Assembly (NCBI GenBank): GCA_023251515.1
Contig: JAHEYQ010000020.1
Coordinates: 1-64,000 of the forward strand
Length of the DNA stretch: 64,000 nt
Direction of reading: 5' to 3'
Origin: Bacteroidales bacterium
GTDB taxonomy: Bacteria; Bacteroidota; Bacteroidia; Bacteroidales; JACABE01
The position numbers and the translations under genes were made by a program. The notes beneath the pieces were generated by a model. That model saw nothing but the letters and a program-made list of their open reading frames with translations, did not search any database and was not told where the DNA came from. Below are positions 48,775 through 56,512 of the stretch, in pieces; position 1 is the stretch's first letter, and each line of letters begins with the position of its first letter.

Positions 48775-49659
48775 ATGAAAAAACATCCGTTATTTATCTA
48801 TTTCATTTTGCTGGCAGTTTTGTCGGCAACAATCGTAATAATAATCAAGATACTAGGTTCAAAGGGATTGTATTTTGCACAGGTTTATATGCTTACACCA
48901 GCCATTGCAGCAATTATTACCAGATTATTCTTCTATAAACAAAAATTCAGTGATGCTTTTCTTAAGATTGGAAAAGCAAAAGATTGGCTTAAATTTTGGT
49001 TTGTTTCTGCTGTAATTGCAATATTTTCATATCTGATTTTTACTTTATTAAATTCTGTAAGCTGGGATTTTACTGGAAATGCATTCATAGAAAAAATAAG
49101 TTTACAATTAAGTCTAAACGGACAGAATATTAACGATACGCTTCCTAATGGTTTTACACCAAAAATGATGTTAATTTTATATCTGATTGGTAATTTAACT
49201 GTTTTCAATATATTGCCAGGTTTAATAACCGGAATGGGAGAAGAATTCGGGCATCGTGGCTTTATGTTTAAATTAATTTCCGATTATAATATCAAAACCG
49301 CATTAATTCTGGGAGGTATTATCTGGTTTTTATGGCATATACCATTAGGTTTGGTTTTGCCGGTAAACAACAACTATTCAACCTGCGAGATATTTATCAA
49401 TATTTTATTACAAACTCTCGGATCTGTTTGTATGCATATTTATCTGGCATATGTATTGATAAAAACAAAAAGTATCTGGATAACTGCACTCGCTCACATA
49501 ACATTTAATAATGTAAGTACCGCTTTAGGATTTTTTATTATCATCAATAATCAGACTTTAGCCAATGCTGGTCTGGTAATTGCTATGATTATTGCTATTC
49601 TGATTGGTTTTTGGAAATTTAATTTCAGAAAAACATTTGCAGATGCATTTACTGAATAG
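48775..49659 (+). CDS. CPBP-family intramembrane metalloprotease (CAAX-like)
   Basis: 294 aa with about eight predicted membrane helices. The ABI/CPBP motifs are GMGEEFGHRGFMF (EExxxR, ~residue 158), WFLWHIPLG (motif 2, FxxxH type) and the later ALAHITFNNV (HxxxN). The family includes prenyl-protein endopeptidases and bacteriocin-immunity proteases; the substrate here is unknown. Inner membrane. Last gene of the small-gene island on the plus strand. Confidence 0.88.
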   Translation: MKKHPLFIYFILLAVLSATIVIIIKILGSKGLYFAQVYMLTPAIAAIITRLFFYKQKFSDAFLKIGKAKDWLKFWFVSAVIAIFSYLIFTLLNSVSWDFTGNAFIEKISLQLSLNGQNINDTLPNGFTPKMMLILYLIGNLTVFNILPGLITGMGEEFGHRGFMFKLISDYNIKTALILGGIIWFLWHIPLGLVLPVNNNYSTCEIFINILLQTLGSVCMHIYLAYVLIKTKSIWITALAHITFNNVSTALGFFIIINNQTLANAGLVIAMIIAILIGFWKFNFRKTFADAFTE

Positions 49660-49844
49660 TTACAATTGCATACTATTTCAGAATATTGTGCTTATCTGAA
49701 AACGCTCCCAAAACCTCGTTTTAAACTCTGTGAATTTTATAATATATTGTTAAACAGATATACCTGATCCTAAAGAATCTGTTTTTATACTTTTAGACAG
49801 CCAAGTAAAACATCTGCTTTCAAAACCTGTTTAGTAATTTCTGT

Positions 49845-50201
49845 TTATTTAATTTGATGAAACATATTAAGTGCTTTTTCAAGAACTGTTTTAAATAACT
49901 GCGGATCGTCAGGTGTAAACAATAATCTTTTGATTTTTCCGGTATTTTTGTCTAGAACAACATGTTCTACAAAATTAGCCCAGTCAAGCTTTAGTGCAGG
50001 TTTAAAGTCTTTTAAATGCAGATCGCCTTTCAGTAAACCCTTAATTTCTGATTCAGATACGGATATGCTGCTAATTTGCTCAAAAGGAATAATCATTAAA
50101 CCAGCCAAAGTATCAAATTCCAATCTGTTTTCGTAAATTCTGTATTCCTGCCAGATACTTTTAAACGAACTTTTCGACTTATAAATTATTTTGTCGTCCA
50201 T
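49845..50201 (-). CDS. Hypothetical PH-like small protein
   Basis: 118 aa, cytoplasmic (no signal or membrane helix). The pattern EYRIYENRLEFDTLAGLMIIPFEQISSISVSESE (part) looks like a bacterial PH-like or DUF304-type fold, with alternating strands and a C-terminal helix KTVLEKALNMF. I cannot name the family with confidence. It is the only minus-strand gene in this region and is transcribed away from cassette 2. Confidence 0.65.
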   Translation of the reverse strand: MDDKIIYKSKSSFKSIWQEYRIYENRLEFDTLAGLMIIPFEQISSISVSESEIKGLLKGDLHLKDFKPALKLDWANFVEHVVLDKNTGKIKRLLFTPDDPQLFKTVLEKALNMFHQIK

Positions 50202-50319
50202 AAACTATTATTTTTAAATACATTGCAAAATAAATATTTTATTTTATATTTTCCAAACAATTTTTATTATAACGATTATATTAATATTATACCAAACCGC
50301 TAACAAGATGAATAAAATA

Positions 50320-50327
50320 TAAATTTG
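50320..50327 (+). promoter_or_regulatory. Promoter -7 element of cassette 2 (TAAATTTG)
   Basis: The same TAAATTTGTAGCGTTTTTGAAACATA context as at 32600. The leader of ~130 bases to the ATG at 50463 is conserved between the cassettes, including AATGCAAAATGTG and TTCGCATTTTTAC. Confidence 0.65.
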
Positions 50328-50462
50328 TAGCGTTTTTGAAACATAAATCTAAATAATTGGAAAAGTATGTGGGGGTAAAGTAGGGGAGATAAGTTTTTCA
50401 CTAATTCAGAAAATTATGTATTAAATGCAAAATGTGTTTTTAATTCGCATTTTTACAACTTT

Positions 50463-51206
50463 ATGAGATATTATTTTTTACAAAACAAAAAACTGATCTA
50501 TTTACTTAATATAAATATTTGTCGTAATACACTGACATTAAATTATATTGATTTGTATGCACAGCTGAAGAATTTATTATTTAATGGCATTTTGTTTGTT
50601 GCTCTGTTTAGCAAACAGCAAATTTTCAAAACCATATTTTTATCTATAGTTGCTGTTTTAAGATTCATGATTCTAAAAACTGGTAATTCGACTCGTAAAT
50701 ATGTTAATACATTTGAAATAATATCATTTTTAAGACAAAATATTAATATCAGCATACGAAAAATAGCTTTTACTGCTAAAAAAATTAATTTGAACTATCG
50801 TTTTAAGCAAACATCAAATAATAATCTTAATTTTATTATCAGAAAAATTGCTATACAAAGCAGAGAGACTGAATCTATAACTAGAGAGACTAAATCTACA
50901 ACTAGAGAGATTCAATTTACAGGTAGAGAAACTGAATCTACACATAGAGAGAATCAATTTACAACCAGAGAAACTGAATCTACAACCAGAGAAAATAAAA
51001 CTACAATCAGAGAGATTGAAAATACAGCCAGAGAAACAAAAACTACACATAGAGTGATAAATTACGGAAATACTTTGAATAAAATACTACTTCAAAAAGA
51101 TGCAATACTTGCATATAAATACAATGTATTGCCAAGTAAAAATGCAAAAACATTAAAAATAAATAAACACAATGTTTTATTAATTAATTTATTATATAAC
51201 TATTAA
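50463..51206 (+). CDS. Cassette gene A2: basic protein with heptad tandem repeats, unknown function
   Basis: 247 aa, paralogue of A1; exactly one 7-aa unit longer. Residues 1-128 align to A1 without gaps, and the ~50-aa tail too. The array (residues ~129-198) has one IAIQSRE unit of the A1 type, then nine units like TESTTRE (RETEST / REN / REI variants), rich in Thr, Arg and Glu and unlike the hydrophobic A1 units. Most nucleotide differences from A1 in the N-terminal part change the amino acid. No signal peptide; not a recognised family. Twelve bases before gene B2, as in cassette 1. Confidence 0.5.
   Translation: MRYYFLQNKKLIYLLNINICRNTLTLNYIDLYAQLKNLLFNGILFVALFSKQQIFKTIFLSIVAVLRFMILKTGNSTRKYVNTFEIISFLRQNINISIRKIAFTAKKINLNYRFKQTSNNNLNFIIRKIAIQSRETESITRETKSTTREIQFTGRETESTHRENQFTTRETESTTRENKTTIREIENTARETKTTHRVINYGNTLNKILLQKDAILAYKYNVLPSKNAKTLKINKHNVLLINLLYNY
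50847..51056 (+). repeat. 21-bp tandem array inside gene A2 (10 units)
   Basis: Unit 1 begins ATTGCTATAC like the A1 array; units 2-10 follow ACTGAATCTACAACTAGAGAG. It occupies the same aligned position as the A1 array but is built mostly of a different unit. Period 21 bp throughout. Confidence 0.85.
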
Positions 51207-51218
51207 AATTAAAATTTA

Positions 51219-51962
51219 ATGAAAGACAAAAATTTTAACTGTAAAATGGAAGACCTACCGGTGATAGCAGGATTTGTTATACAGAGTATGGAAACCGACA
51301 AGGTTGATTTTATTGAGTATTCGCCTGTGTATGACGGCGATTTTATTCCTGATGCCAAAGCAAAACAAAAAGAATGTTCGGAACTTGTAAAACAGGAAGA
51401 TGTGCTGAAACGTCAGAAAAAAGTAACACAGGAAATTACAAATAATTTGAATGGATTGCGAAAAAATGTAAATACAGTGGAAGGTTATCTTAATCTGGCA
51501 GCAAATAAGCTCGATATTGGTGTTGCTGATTTTAATCTGAGTGTTATCCGCAGCAATATCAGTAAAAAAAGTGTTGAAGGTGTATGCAGCGAAATGCAGG
51601 CGCTCTTGGTTAAACTAAGAAGAAACGAAGCTGAATTGAGTGCCAAAGGTATGAAATCGGCAGTGTTAGATGATTTGGCTGTATTGGCTGAAAGATTAGA
51701 TAGTTTAAATCTGAGCCAGAATGATTTTAAAAACAAGCGCAGTCGCACAGCCAGCGATAATGTTAAGATATTTAATGAATTGTGGGATATATTAGATATG
51801 ATATTAGACGGAGGCAGATCGTTGTACAGAGTTACAGATAAGGTAAAATACAGAGAATATACCCTTAGTCATCTGAAAAAGAGAGTACATCTTGAAAAAG
51901 CTGCTACTCAAAATAATAATGATGCAGAAGCACCCGCAGCTGAACCCGAAAATCTGGTATAA
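51219..51962 (+). CDS. Cassette gene B2: conserved 247-aa protein, unknown function
   Basis: 247 aa, gap-free paralogue of B1 (33479-34222). Invariant stretches: FNCKMEDLPV, IQSMETDKVDF, AKAKQKECSELVKQEDVLK, NEL-W-D-ILDGGRSLY and the C-terminal AAEPENLV. Differences concentrate around residues 75-130. Alpha-helical, cytoplasmic by prediction, no known catalytic motif. Closed by the same terminator and outward promoter as cassette 1. Likely partner of A2 because the A-B spacing (12 bases) and order are kept. Confidence 0.8.
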   Translation: MKDKNFNCKMEDLPVIAGFVIQSMETDKVDFIEYSPVYDGDFIPDAKAKQKECSELVKQEDVLKRQKKVTQEITNNLNGLRKNVNTVEGYLNLAANKLDIGVADFNLSVIRSNISKKSVEGVCSEMQALLVKLRRNEAELSAKGMKSAVLDDLAVLAERLDSLNLSQNDFKNKRSRTASDNVKIFNELWDILDMILDGGRSLYRVTDKVKYREYTLSHLKKRVHLEKAATQNNNDAEAPAAEPENLV

Positions 51963-51974
51963 ACCCATACAATG

Positions 51975-52012
51975 CCAAACCCCGATATTTTGGGGTTTGG
52001 TTTTGTTTTTTT
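51975..52012 (+). terminator. Terminator of cassette 2
   Basis: Same hairpin as at 34235 (CCAAACCCCGATATTTTGG core) followed by TTTTGTTTTTTT. Confidence 0.88.
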
Positions 52013-52028
52013 AATAGGAAAAATAAGT

Positions 52029-52036
52029 ATATTTGT
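52029..52036 (+). promoter_or_regulatory. Outward promoter at the end of cassette 2 (TATATTTG)
   Basis: AATAAGTATATTTGTAG as at cassette 1; drives the DUF4062 gene starting at 52074. Confidence 0.65.
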
Positions 52037-52073
52037 AGCTTAAAATAAAAATAAACGCATAAAAAATAAATAT

Positions 52074-53276
52074 ATGGCACAACCTAGAGTATTTATAAGT
52101 TCAACATGTTATGATTTACAAGAAATTCGATTTCAAATGCGAAAATTTACTGAAGATTTTGGTTTTGAACCTGTGATGAGTGAATTTGGTGATATTTTTT
52201 TTGATTATCACAAACATATTCAAGATTCTTGTAAAGACGAAATAGAGAAATGTCAGTTATTTGTTTTAATTGTTGGGAATAATTATGGTTCTTCATATTA
52301 TAAACAAAAAGATATTTCTAAATTACCTGATTCTGTCACAATGCAAGAGTTTAGTAGATCAATTGAAGTTAATATTTATAAGCATATATTTATAAATAAA
52401 TTTGTTGATTATGATTATAAAAATTACCAAAAAGCTTTAAACAAAGAAATTAATACATATTTCGAAAGGAATGAAATTAGTAATGAAAAAATAGATGATA
52501 CAGTATTATCTCTAAAAAGGGATTTTGTTAGTAAATATCCCTTTCCTCAAGATTCATATAAGTTTATTTTTAATTTTCTTGATATTATTTATGGATTGAA
52601 AACAAACAATGCTATAATAACATATGAATCATTTGAGGATATTAAATTCTCTTTAAGAAAACAATGGGCAGGTTTTATGCATGAATCAATTACAAAAAAC
52701 AAGACTATGCCTGTAAATTCTTTAGATAAAGTAATTGAAAAGATTGAAAGGATTGAAAATCAAATAAAAACTTTAGTAGATAGTCAAATAAATAAACAAG
52801 ACAATAATTCTAAAGTAACATTTGATATTTCAAAACTTGCAAATGAGATAAGTTATGAGGAGTTTACAAGGATAAAGGAGGATATTCATGACAAGATTTT
52901 TAATTTACTTTATGTTGATGTTGGTTTTATTGAAACTGATTATGTGGCTCGTGTGATTTTCAGAAAGCAAATTACTTCTGATATTATAGAAAAGTGGTTT
53001 TCTTCATTAGAAAATGTAACAAAGCAATATAAGTGGGCAAAAGGTATTTCTTCATCAGTTGTTTTTAAAGGAATAGGGATTAAATTCGTTTATTTCAAAA
53101 ACCAGCCAGAAATTCCATTCGATTTAGTCTTAAATTTTTACAATATATATCGGAATGTAAAGGATTCTTTCTCAAAAGAGGATTATGATGCATTATTGAA
53201 CTTACTTTCTGATGAATTTAATAAACATTTTGAGATAGAACCAGAACAAAAAAAACCGTATGATTTTAATATTTGA
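52074..53276 (+). CDS. DUF4062-domain protein (TIR/STIR-like sensor-effector candidate)
   Basis: 400 aa. The N-terminal ~130 residues have the DUF4062 pattern: PRVFISSTCYDLQEIR, FEPVMSEFGDIFFDY, CKDEIEKCQLFVLIVGNNYGS. This domain is TIR-like in fold and frequent at the N-terminus of NTPase or defence-type proteins. The C-terminal ~270 residues are helical with no P-loop or recognised partner domain. No signal peptide. Placed directly behind cassette 2 under its outward promoter. A role in phage defence is possible given other DUF4062 proteins, but unproven here. Confidence 0.75.
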   Translation: MAQPRVFISSTCYDLQEIRFQMRKFTEDFGFEPVMSEFGDIFFDYHKHIQDSCKDEIEKCQLFVLIVGNNYGSSYYKQKDISKLPDSVTMQEFSRSIEVNIYKHIFINKFVDYDYKNYQKALNKEINTYFERNEISNEKIDDTVLSLKRDFVSKYPFPQDSYKFIFNFLDIIYGLKTNNAIITYESFEDIKFSLRKQWAGFMHESITKNKTMPVNSLDKVIEKIERIENQIKTLVDSQINKQDNNSKVTFDISKLANEISYEEFTRIKEDIHDKIFNLLYVDVGFIETDYVARVIFRKQITSDIIEKWFSSLENVTKQYKWAKGISSSVVFKGIGIKFVYFKNQPEIPFDLVLNFYNIYRNVKDSFSKEDYDALLNLLSDEFNKHFEIEPEQKKPYDFNI

Positions 53277-53446
53277 TGAAAATAGCTATTCCATTACTGT
53301 CTAATTCGTATGAGGAATGATGTAAGTTTTAAAAATCTGCTCAATCTATTTTATTTATTTATTAATTTATTGTTGTGAAATTGGCGGTTTCGAATAGACC
53401 TAACTGCGAATAGCCTCTAACATTGCCCAAGAATCACACTATAAAT

Positions 53447-53580
53447 AAAACCAATGCAACAAACAATAAAATGCCGGATAATATTCAGAAGAAAAACTCT
53501 AAATAATATACTTATCTTAAAAACCCCTCAGAAGCTATCGCACCCAAGGGGTTGATTATAGAAGAAAATAATTATATTTG
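53447..53580 (+). repeat. Stray REP unit 16 kb from the array
   Basis: AACAAACAATAAAATGCCGGATAATATTCAG at ~53457-53487 (part of the inter-hairpin segment), then the left half of the hairpin AACCCCTCAGAAGCTATCGCACCCAAGGGGTTGA (53522-53555, given in parts), lacking the right half, then TATATTTGTAGCTTAAATA. It is a truncated relative of the units at 35.2-37.1 kb. It fills most of the 347-base gap after the DUF4062 gene. Confidence 0.8.
53573..53580 (+). promoter_or_regulatory. REP-derived -7 promoter element TATATTTG
   Basis: The exact promoter motif that occurs in every full REP unit, here 44 bases before the Crp/Fnr start at 53624 and without another candidate between. Confidence 0.55.
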
Positions 53581-53623
53581 TAGCTTAAATAAATAACCAA
53601 TAAACGCAACTCACAAACATTAA

Positions 53624-54196
53624 ATGCAAACAGATATAATCCAACATATAAGAAAGTTTATCGATTTGAGCGAAAGTGATGTTGTTGTCGTTAACAAATA
53701 CATCAAAACACATCAGTTAAAAAAGAAAGAGTTTCTGTTGCAGGAAAACAGGATATGCAATAATTTGTATTTTGTTGAAAAAGGTTGTTTGCGAATGTAT
53801 TTTATTAATAAAAAAGGAGTAGAGCAGATAACACAATTTGCATTGGATGCATGGTGGATTTCAGACTACCAGAGTTTTATAAATAATACACCTTCTCAAT
53901 ATTATATTCAAACTATTGAAGAAACCAAGATCGTATCCATTGATAGCAGGAGTCTGGATAATTTACTTATTGAACTCCCACAATTGGAAAAATATTTTAG
54001 AACAATGATGCAAAAAGCCGTTGCGGGTGCACAGCATAGGTCGAAATTATTATACGAAATGTCAAAAGAAGAATTTTACTTTCATTTCAGCACTTCTTTT
54101 CCCGAATTTATGTTGCGTGTACCTCAATATATGATAGCATCTTATCTGGGGCTTACCCCCGAATATTTGAGCGAACTCCGTAAAAAGAGCAATTAA
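53624..54196 (+). CDS. Crp/Fnr family transcriptional regulator, second copy
   Basis: 190 aa. Cyclic-nucleotide-binding beta-roll (FLLQENRICNNLYFVEKGCLRMYFINKKG, part) with a GVEQITQFALDAWWISD segment, dimer helix, and C-terminal helix-turn-helix VPQYMIASYLGLTPEYLSELRKK (part). Same architecture as the regulator at 41537, moderate similarity. Short DNA-binding domain typical of Bacteroidetes. Probably controls the PPOX-fold gene 90 bases downstream. Confidence 0.88.
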   Translation: MQTDIIQHIRKFIDLSESDVVVVNKYIKTHQLKKKEFLLQENRICNNLYFVEKGCLRMYFINKKGVEQITQFALDAWWISDYQSFINNTPSQYYIQTIEETKIVSIDSRSLDNLLIELPQLEKYFRTMMQKAVAGAQHRSKLLYEMSKEEFYFHFSTSFPEFMLRVPQYMIASYLGLTPEYLSELRKKSN

Positions 54197-54286
54197 AATG
54201 AATTTCTTAAACCAGTTTAATTTTTAAATGCTTTTTCCTATGTACTTTTACATCGTAAATTAAAATTCAAAAATTAAAAAAATACA

Positions 54287-54664
54287 ATGAATAAATTAAG
54301 CGAAAAGTTTTTAGAAGTATTAAAACATGAAGGTGTGGTATCTATTATGTCGTGGGGCGTAGAACCCCATTTGGTAAATACATGGAATTCGTATCTTGTT
54401 ATTACAGAAGATGAACGTATTTTAATACCAGCTTACGGTTTTAGAAAAACACAAAAAAATGTTGATGTAAATAATAAAGTTAAAATCTCTTTAGGAAGCA
54501 AAGATGTTTTGGGTTACAAAGATTATCCCGGAACAGGATTTATTATTGAAGGTACTGCCGGTTATATCGAATCGGGCGATGAATACGACATGATGAAAAA
54601 TAAATTTTCTTTTTTGACAAGAGTACTGGAAATAACTGTGGATAGCGCAAAGCAAATGCTGTAA
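54287..54664 (+). CDS. Pyridoxamine 5'-phosphate oxidase-family (FMN-binding split barrel) protein
   Basis: 125 aa. The split-barrel pattern is LKHEGVVSIMSWGVEPHLVNTWNSYL (part), then ILIPAYGFRKTQKNV and KVKISLGSKDVLGY with GTGFIIEGTAGYIESGDEYD (part). Relatives bind FMN or F420 and act on varied substrates; the substrate is unknown. Cytoplasmic, followed by its own terminator. A divergent regulator of the Crp/Fnr family precedes it. Confidence 0.8.
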   Translation: MNKLSEKFLEVLKHEGVVSIMSWGVEPHLVNTWNSYLVITEDERILIPAYGFRKTQKNVDVNNKVKISLGSKDVLGYKDYPGTGFIIEGTAGYIESGDEYDMMKNKFSFLTRVLEITVDSAKQML

Positions 54665-54718
54665 TTAAAAATACCGGACTTTTAAAAATTACTTTTTATT
54701 AAATCATTATTTTAGTGA

Positions 54719-54756
54719 ATAGTTTGTGTGGAAAAACTGCGCAAACTATTTTTTTT
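54719..54756 (+). terminator. Terminator after the PPOX-fold gene
   Basis: Stem ATAGTTTGTG / CGCAAACTAT (one G-T wobble), loop of 11, followed by T7. It also excludes a spurious short ORF that would start inside it. Confidence 0.82.
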
Positions 54757-54940
54757 CTACAAAAGACTCTACTAAGATTGAATTTATAAACATAAACAGG
54801 CACATACACTCATATAGTCAAAATCGCTTTAAAAATATTAAATTTGAAAAGCTTACCTTAAAACACAGCTTACATTCTATACTTGCTAAGATATTTTGTG
54901 AAAAATAGCATAAAAACATATACTTGGCTTTAGAAATATT

Positions 54941-54948
54941 TATATTTG
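54941..54948 (+). promoter_or_regulatory. -7 promoter element TATATTTG of the thioredoxin gene
   Basis: Exact consensus, 43 bases before the ATG at 54992. The rest of the 327-base gap holds only the terminator and AT-rich sequence. Confidence 0.55.
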
Positions 54949-54991
54949 CAACTGTTTTTTGTGAATATACAAATCAATATATAAATTGCAG

Positions 54992-56101
54992 ATGAAGAAA
55001 ATAAGTGTTTTGGTATTGCTGGTAATGATGTTTATCGGCTTAAAAGCTCAGTACGGAACCGGAAATCAGTTCAGGATTTATGGTAAAATAAAAGGGTTTA
55101 AAAACGGCTGGGTACGTTTAAAAATCAATAATCAGCAAGGTTCTAATTTTACCCTCGATTCGGTAGTTAGTAATAATGGCGATTTTCAGCTTAAAGGCAG
55201 AGTAGCTATTGCCGATATTGCACATTTGGAATTTCAGGGAAAAGACAAAGGCAATAGTTTCTTCTTAGAAAATTCGGATATACAGGTATTGGGTAATATC
55301 GATTCTATCGAAAGTTTCAGAATTACCGGTTCACGCTCGCAGTTCGAGTTTGAAAAAGTGATGAATGAGATGAAGGTTTTTGCTACATTGCAGGAAGAAT
55401 GTAATCAGAAATACACCGAAGCAAAACAGAAAAAAGATATGAAAACCATGGAATTGTACGATTCTATCTCAAACAGTGTTTTCGAACATCAGTTACAGTT
55501 TATAAAAGATTTTTCATTTAAATACAATAAGTCAGTGGTGTCGCCTTATATGGTTCTTACCCAATTAATTTATTATATTAAATTGGCCGAACTTGATTCG
55601 CTAACAGCAAATTTCGATAATAGTATTTCAGCTTCAATTTATGTGCGAAAACTAAAAGAAAGAGTAGTTACTTTGAAAAAAGTTGATATCGGTCAACCAG
55701 CAGTAAATATTATATTACCCGATACTTCGGGCAAATTATTTTCATTGTCATCATTAAAAGGGAGATATGTATTGATAGATTTCTGGGCTTCGTGGTGCGG
55801 TCCTTGCAGGCAGGAAAACCCTAATGTAGTAAAAGCATACCAGCTGTATAAAGACAAAGGATTTGATATATTGGGCGTTTCGATGGATCAGGATAAAAAA
55901 AGCTGGTTAAAAGCTATTAAAAGTGATAATTTAGGCTGGCATCATGTTTCCGATTTGAAATACTGGAATTGTGAAGCAGGTAAATTGTATGGTGTAAATT
56001 CAATACCACATTCGGTTTTAATTGATAAAGAAGGAATTATTATTGCAAAAGATTTAAGAGGGGAGGAGCTTCTGAAAAAGCTTGCCGAACTGATGAAATA
56101 G
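54992..56101 (+). CDS. TlpA/ResA-like thioredoxin-fold protein with DUF4369 lobe
   Basis: 369 aa from the ATG at 54992 (an in-frame TTG 6 bases earlier is not needed). Signal peptide 1-19 (ends LKAQ). Residues ~25-125 form the DUF4369 beta lobe (FRIYGKIKGFKNGWVRLKIN, part), then helices, then the thioredoxin domain with WASWCGPCRQENPNVVKAY (CGPC), a cis-Pro at NSIPHSVLI, and a C-terminal helix. Periplasmic disulfide reductase, related to the lipoprotein at 2535 but with the canonical CGPC site. Confidence 0.9.
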   Translation: MKKISVLVLLVMMFIGLKAQYGTGNQFRIYGKIKGFKNGWVRLKINNQQGSNFTLDSVVSNNGDFQLKGRVAIADIAHLEFQGKDKGNSFFLENSDIQVLGNIDSIESFRITGSRSQFEFEKVMNEMKVFATLQEECNQKYTEAKQKKDMKTMELYDSISNSVFEHQLQFIKDFSFKYNKSVVSPYMVLTQLIYYIKLAELDSLTANFDNSISASIYVRKLKERVVTLKKVDIGQPAVNIILPDTSGKLFSLSSLKGRYVLIDFWASWCGPCRQENPNVVKAYQLYKDKGFDILGVSMDQDKKSWLKAIKSDNLGWHHVSDLKYWNCEAGKLYGVNSIPHSVLIDKEGIIIAKDLRGEELLKKLAELMK

Positions 56102-56116
56102 AAATAAATAAAAAAA

Positions 56117-56146
56117 GGCTGCCATTATCTGACAGCCTTTTTTTTA
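56117..56146. terminator. Bidirectional terminator
   Basis: AGGCTGCCATTATCTGACAGCCT with A-rich left and T9-rich right flank, between the convergent thioredoxin gene and the Lys/Ala-rich peptide gene; usable in both directions. Confidence 0.85.
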
Positions 56147-56162
56147 ATATAAGAAACAAAAC

Positions 56163-56402
56163 TTATTTTTTTACTTCTGGTTTTGCTTCTGCTTTTTTCT
56201 CAGCTTTTTTAGCATCTCCTTTCTCAGCTTTTTTTACTTCTTTAGCTTCAGCTTTAACTTCTTTTTTCACTTCTTTAGCTTCTTTTTTTACTTCTTTAGC
56301 TTCTTTTTTTACTTCTTTTTTTGGAGCTTGTGGAGTTTGAGCATTTAAAGTTAAACCACATACTAATGCAATCATTGATGCAAAAACTAATACTTTTTTC
56401 AT
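56163..56402 (-). CDS. Small exported Lys/Ala/Glu-rich protein
   Basis: 79 aa. Signal peptide 1-21 (VLVFASMIALVCGLTLNAQ). The mature ~58 residues are built of KKEAKEV / KKAEKK-type repeats (Lys, Glu, Ala, Val only) with strong helical character and a net positive charge; the heptad period suggests a single long helix. Function unknown. It has a well-formed promoter (56451-56483, minus strand) and a strong terminator, so it is a monocistronic, probably well expressed gene. Repetition invites length variation. Confidence 0.75.
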   Translation of the reverse strand: MKKVLVFASMIALVCGLTLNAQTPQAPKKEVKKEAKEVKKEAKEVKKEVKAEAKEVKKAEKGDAKKAEKKAEAKPEVKK

Positions 56403-56450
56403 TTTTTTAATTTTTAAATTAGATTATTTAATCCGTAAATTATTAGGCTG

Positions 56451-56483
56451 CAAATGTACTATTGTTGCATGTCTAAATCCAAA
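56451..56483 (-). promoter_or_regulatory. Promoter of the Lys/Ala-rich peptide gene
   Basis: Minus strand: TTTG (56480-56483), 21-base spacer, TACATTTG (56451-56458). Matches TTTG-N19-21-TAnnTTTG exactly; start of transcription about 45 bases before the ATG. Confidence 0.7.
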
Positions 56484-56512
56484 TTTTCGCCGTTAAAAGA
56501 TGTTAAACAGAT

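Noticed and set aside
50814..51050. Minus-strand Cys/Ser-rich repeat protein opposite the A2 array
   Set aside because: It is simply the reverse strand of the 21-bp array; period-3 repeats are open on both strands.
54726..54908. 60-codon plus-strand open frame
   Set aside because: Its non-ATG start lies inside the terminator hairpin of the PPOX-fold gene. The composition is non-coding-like and it has no promoter.
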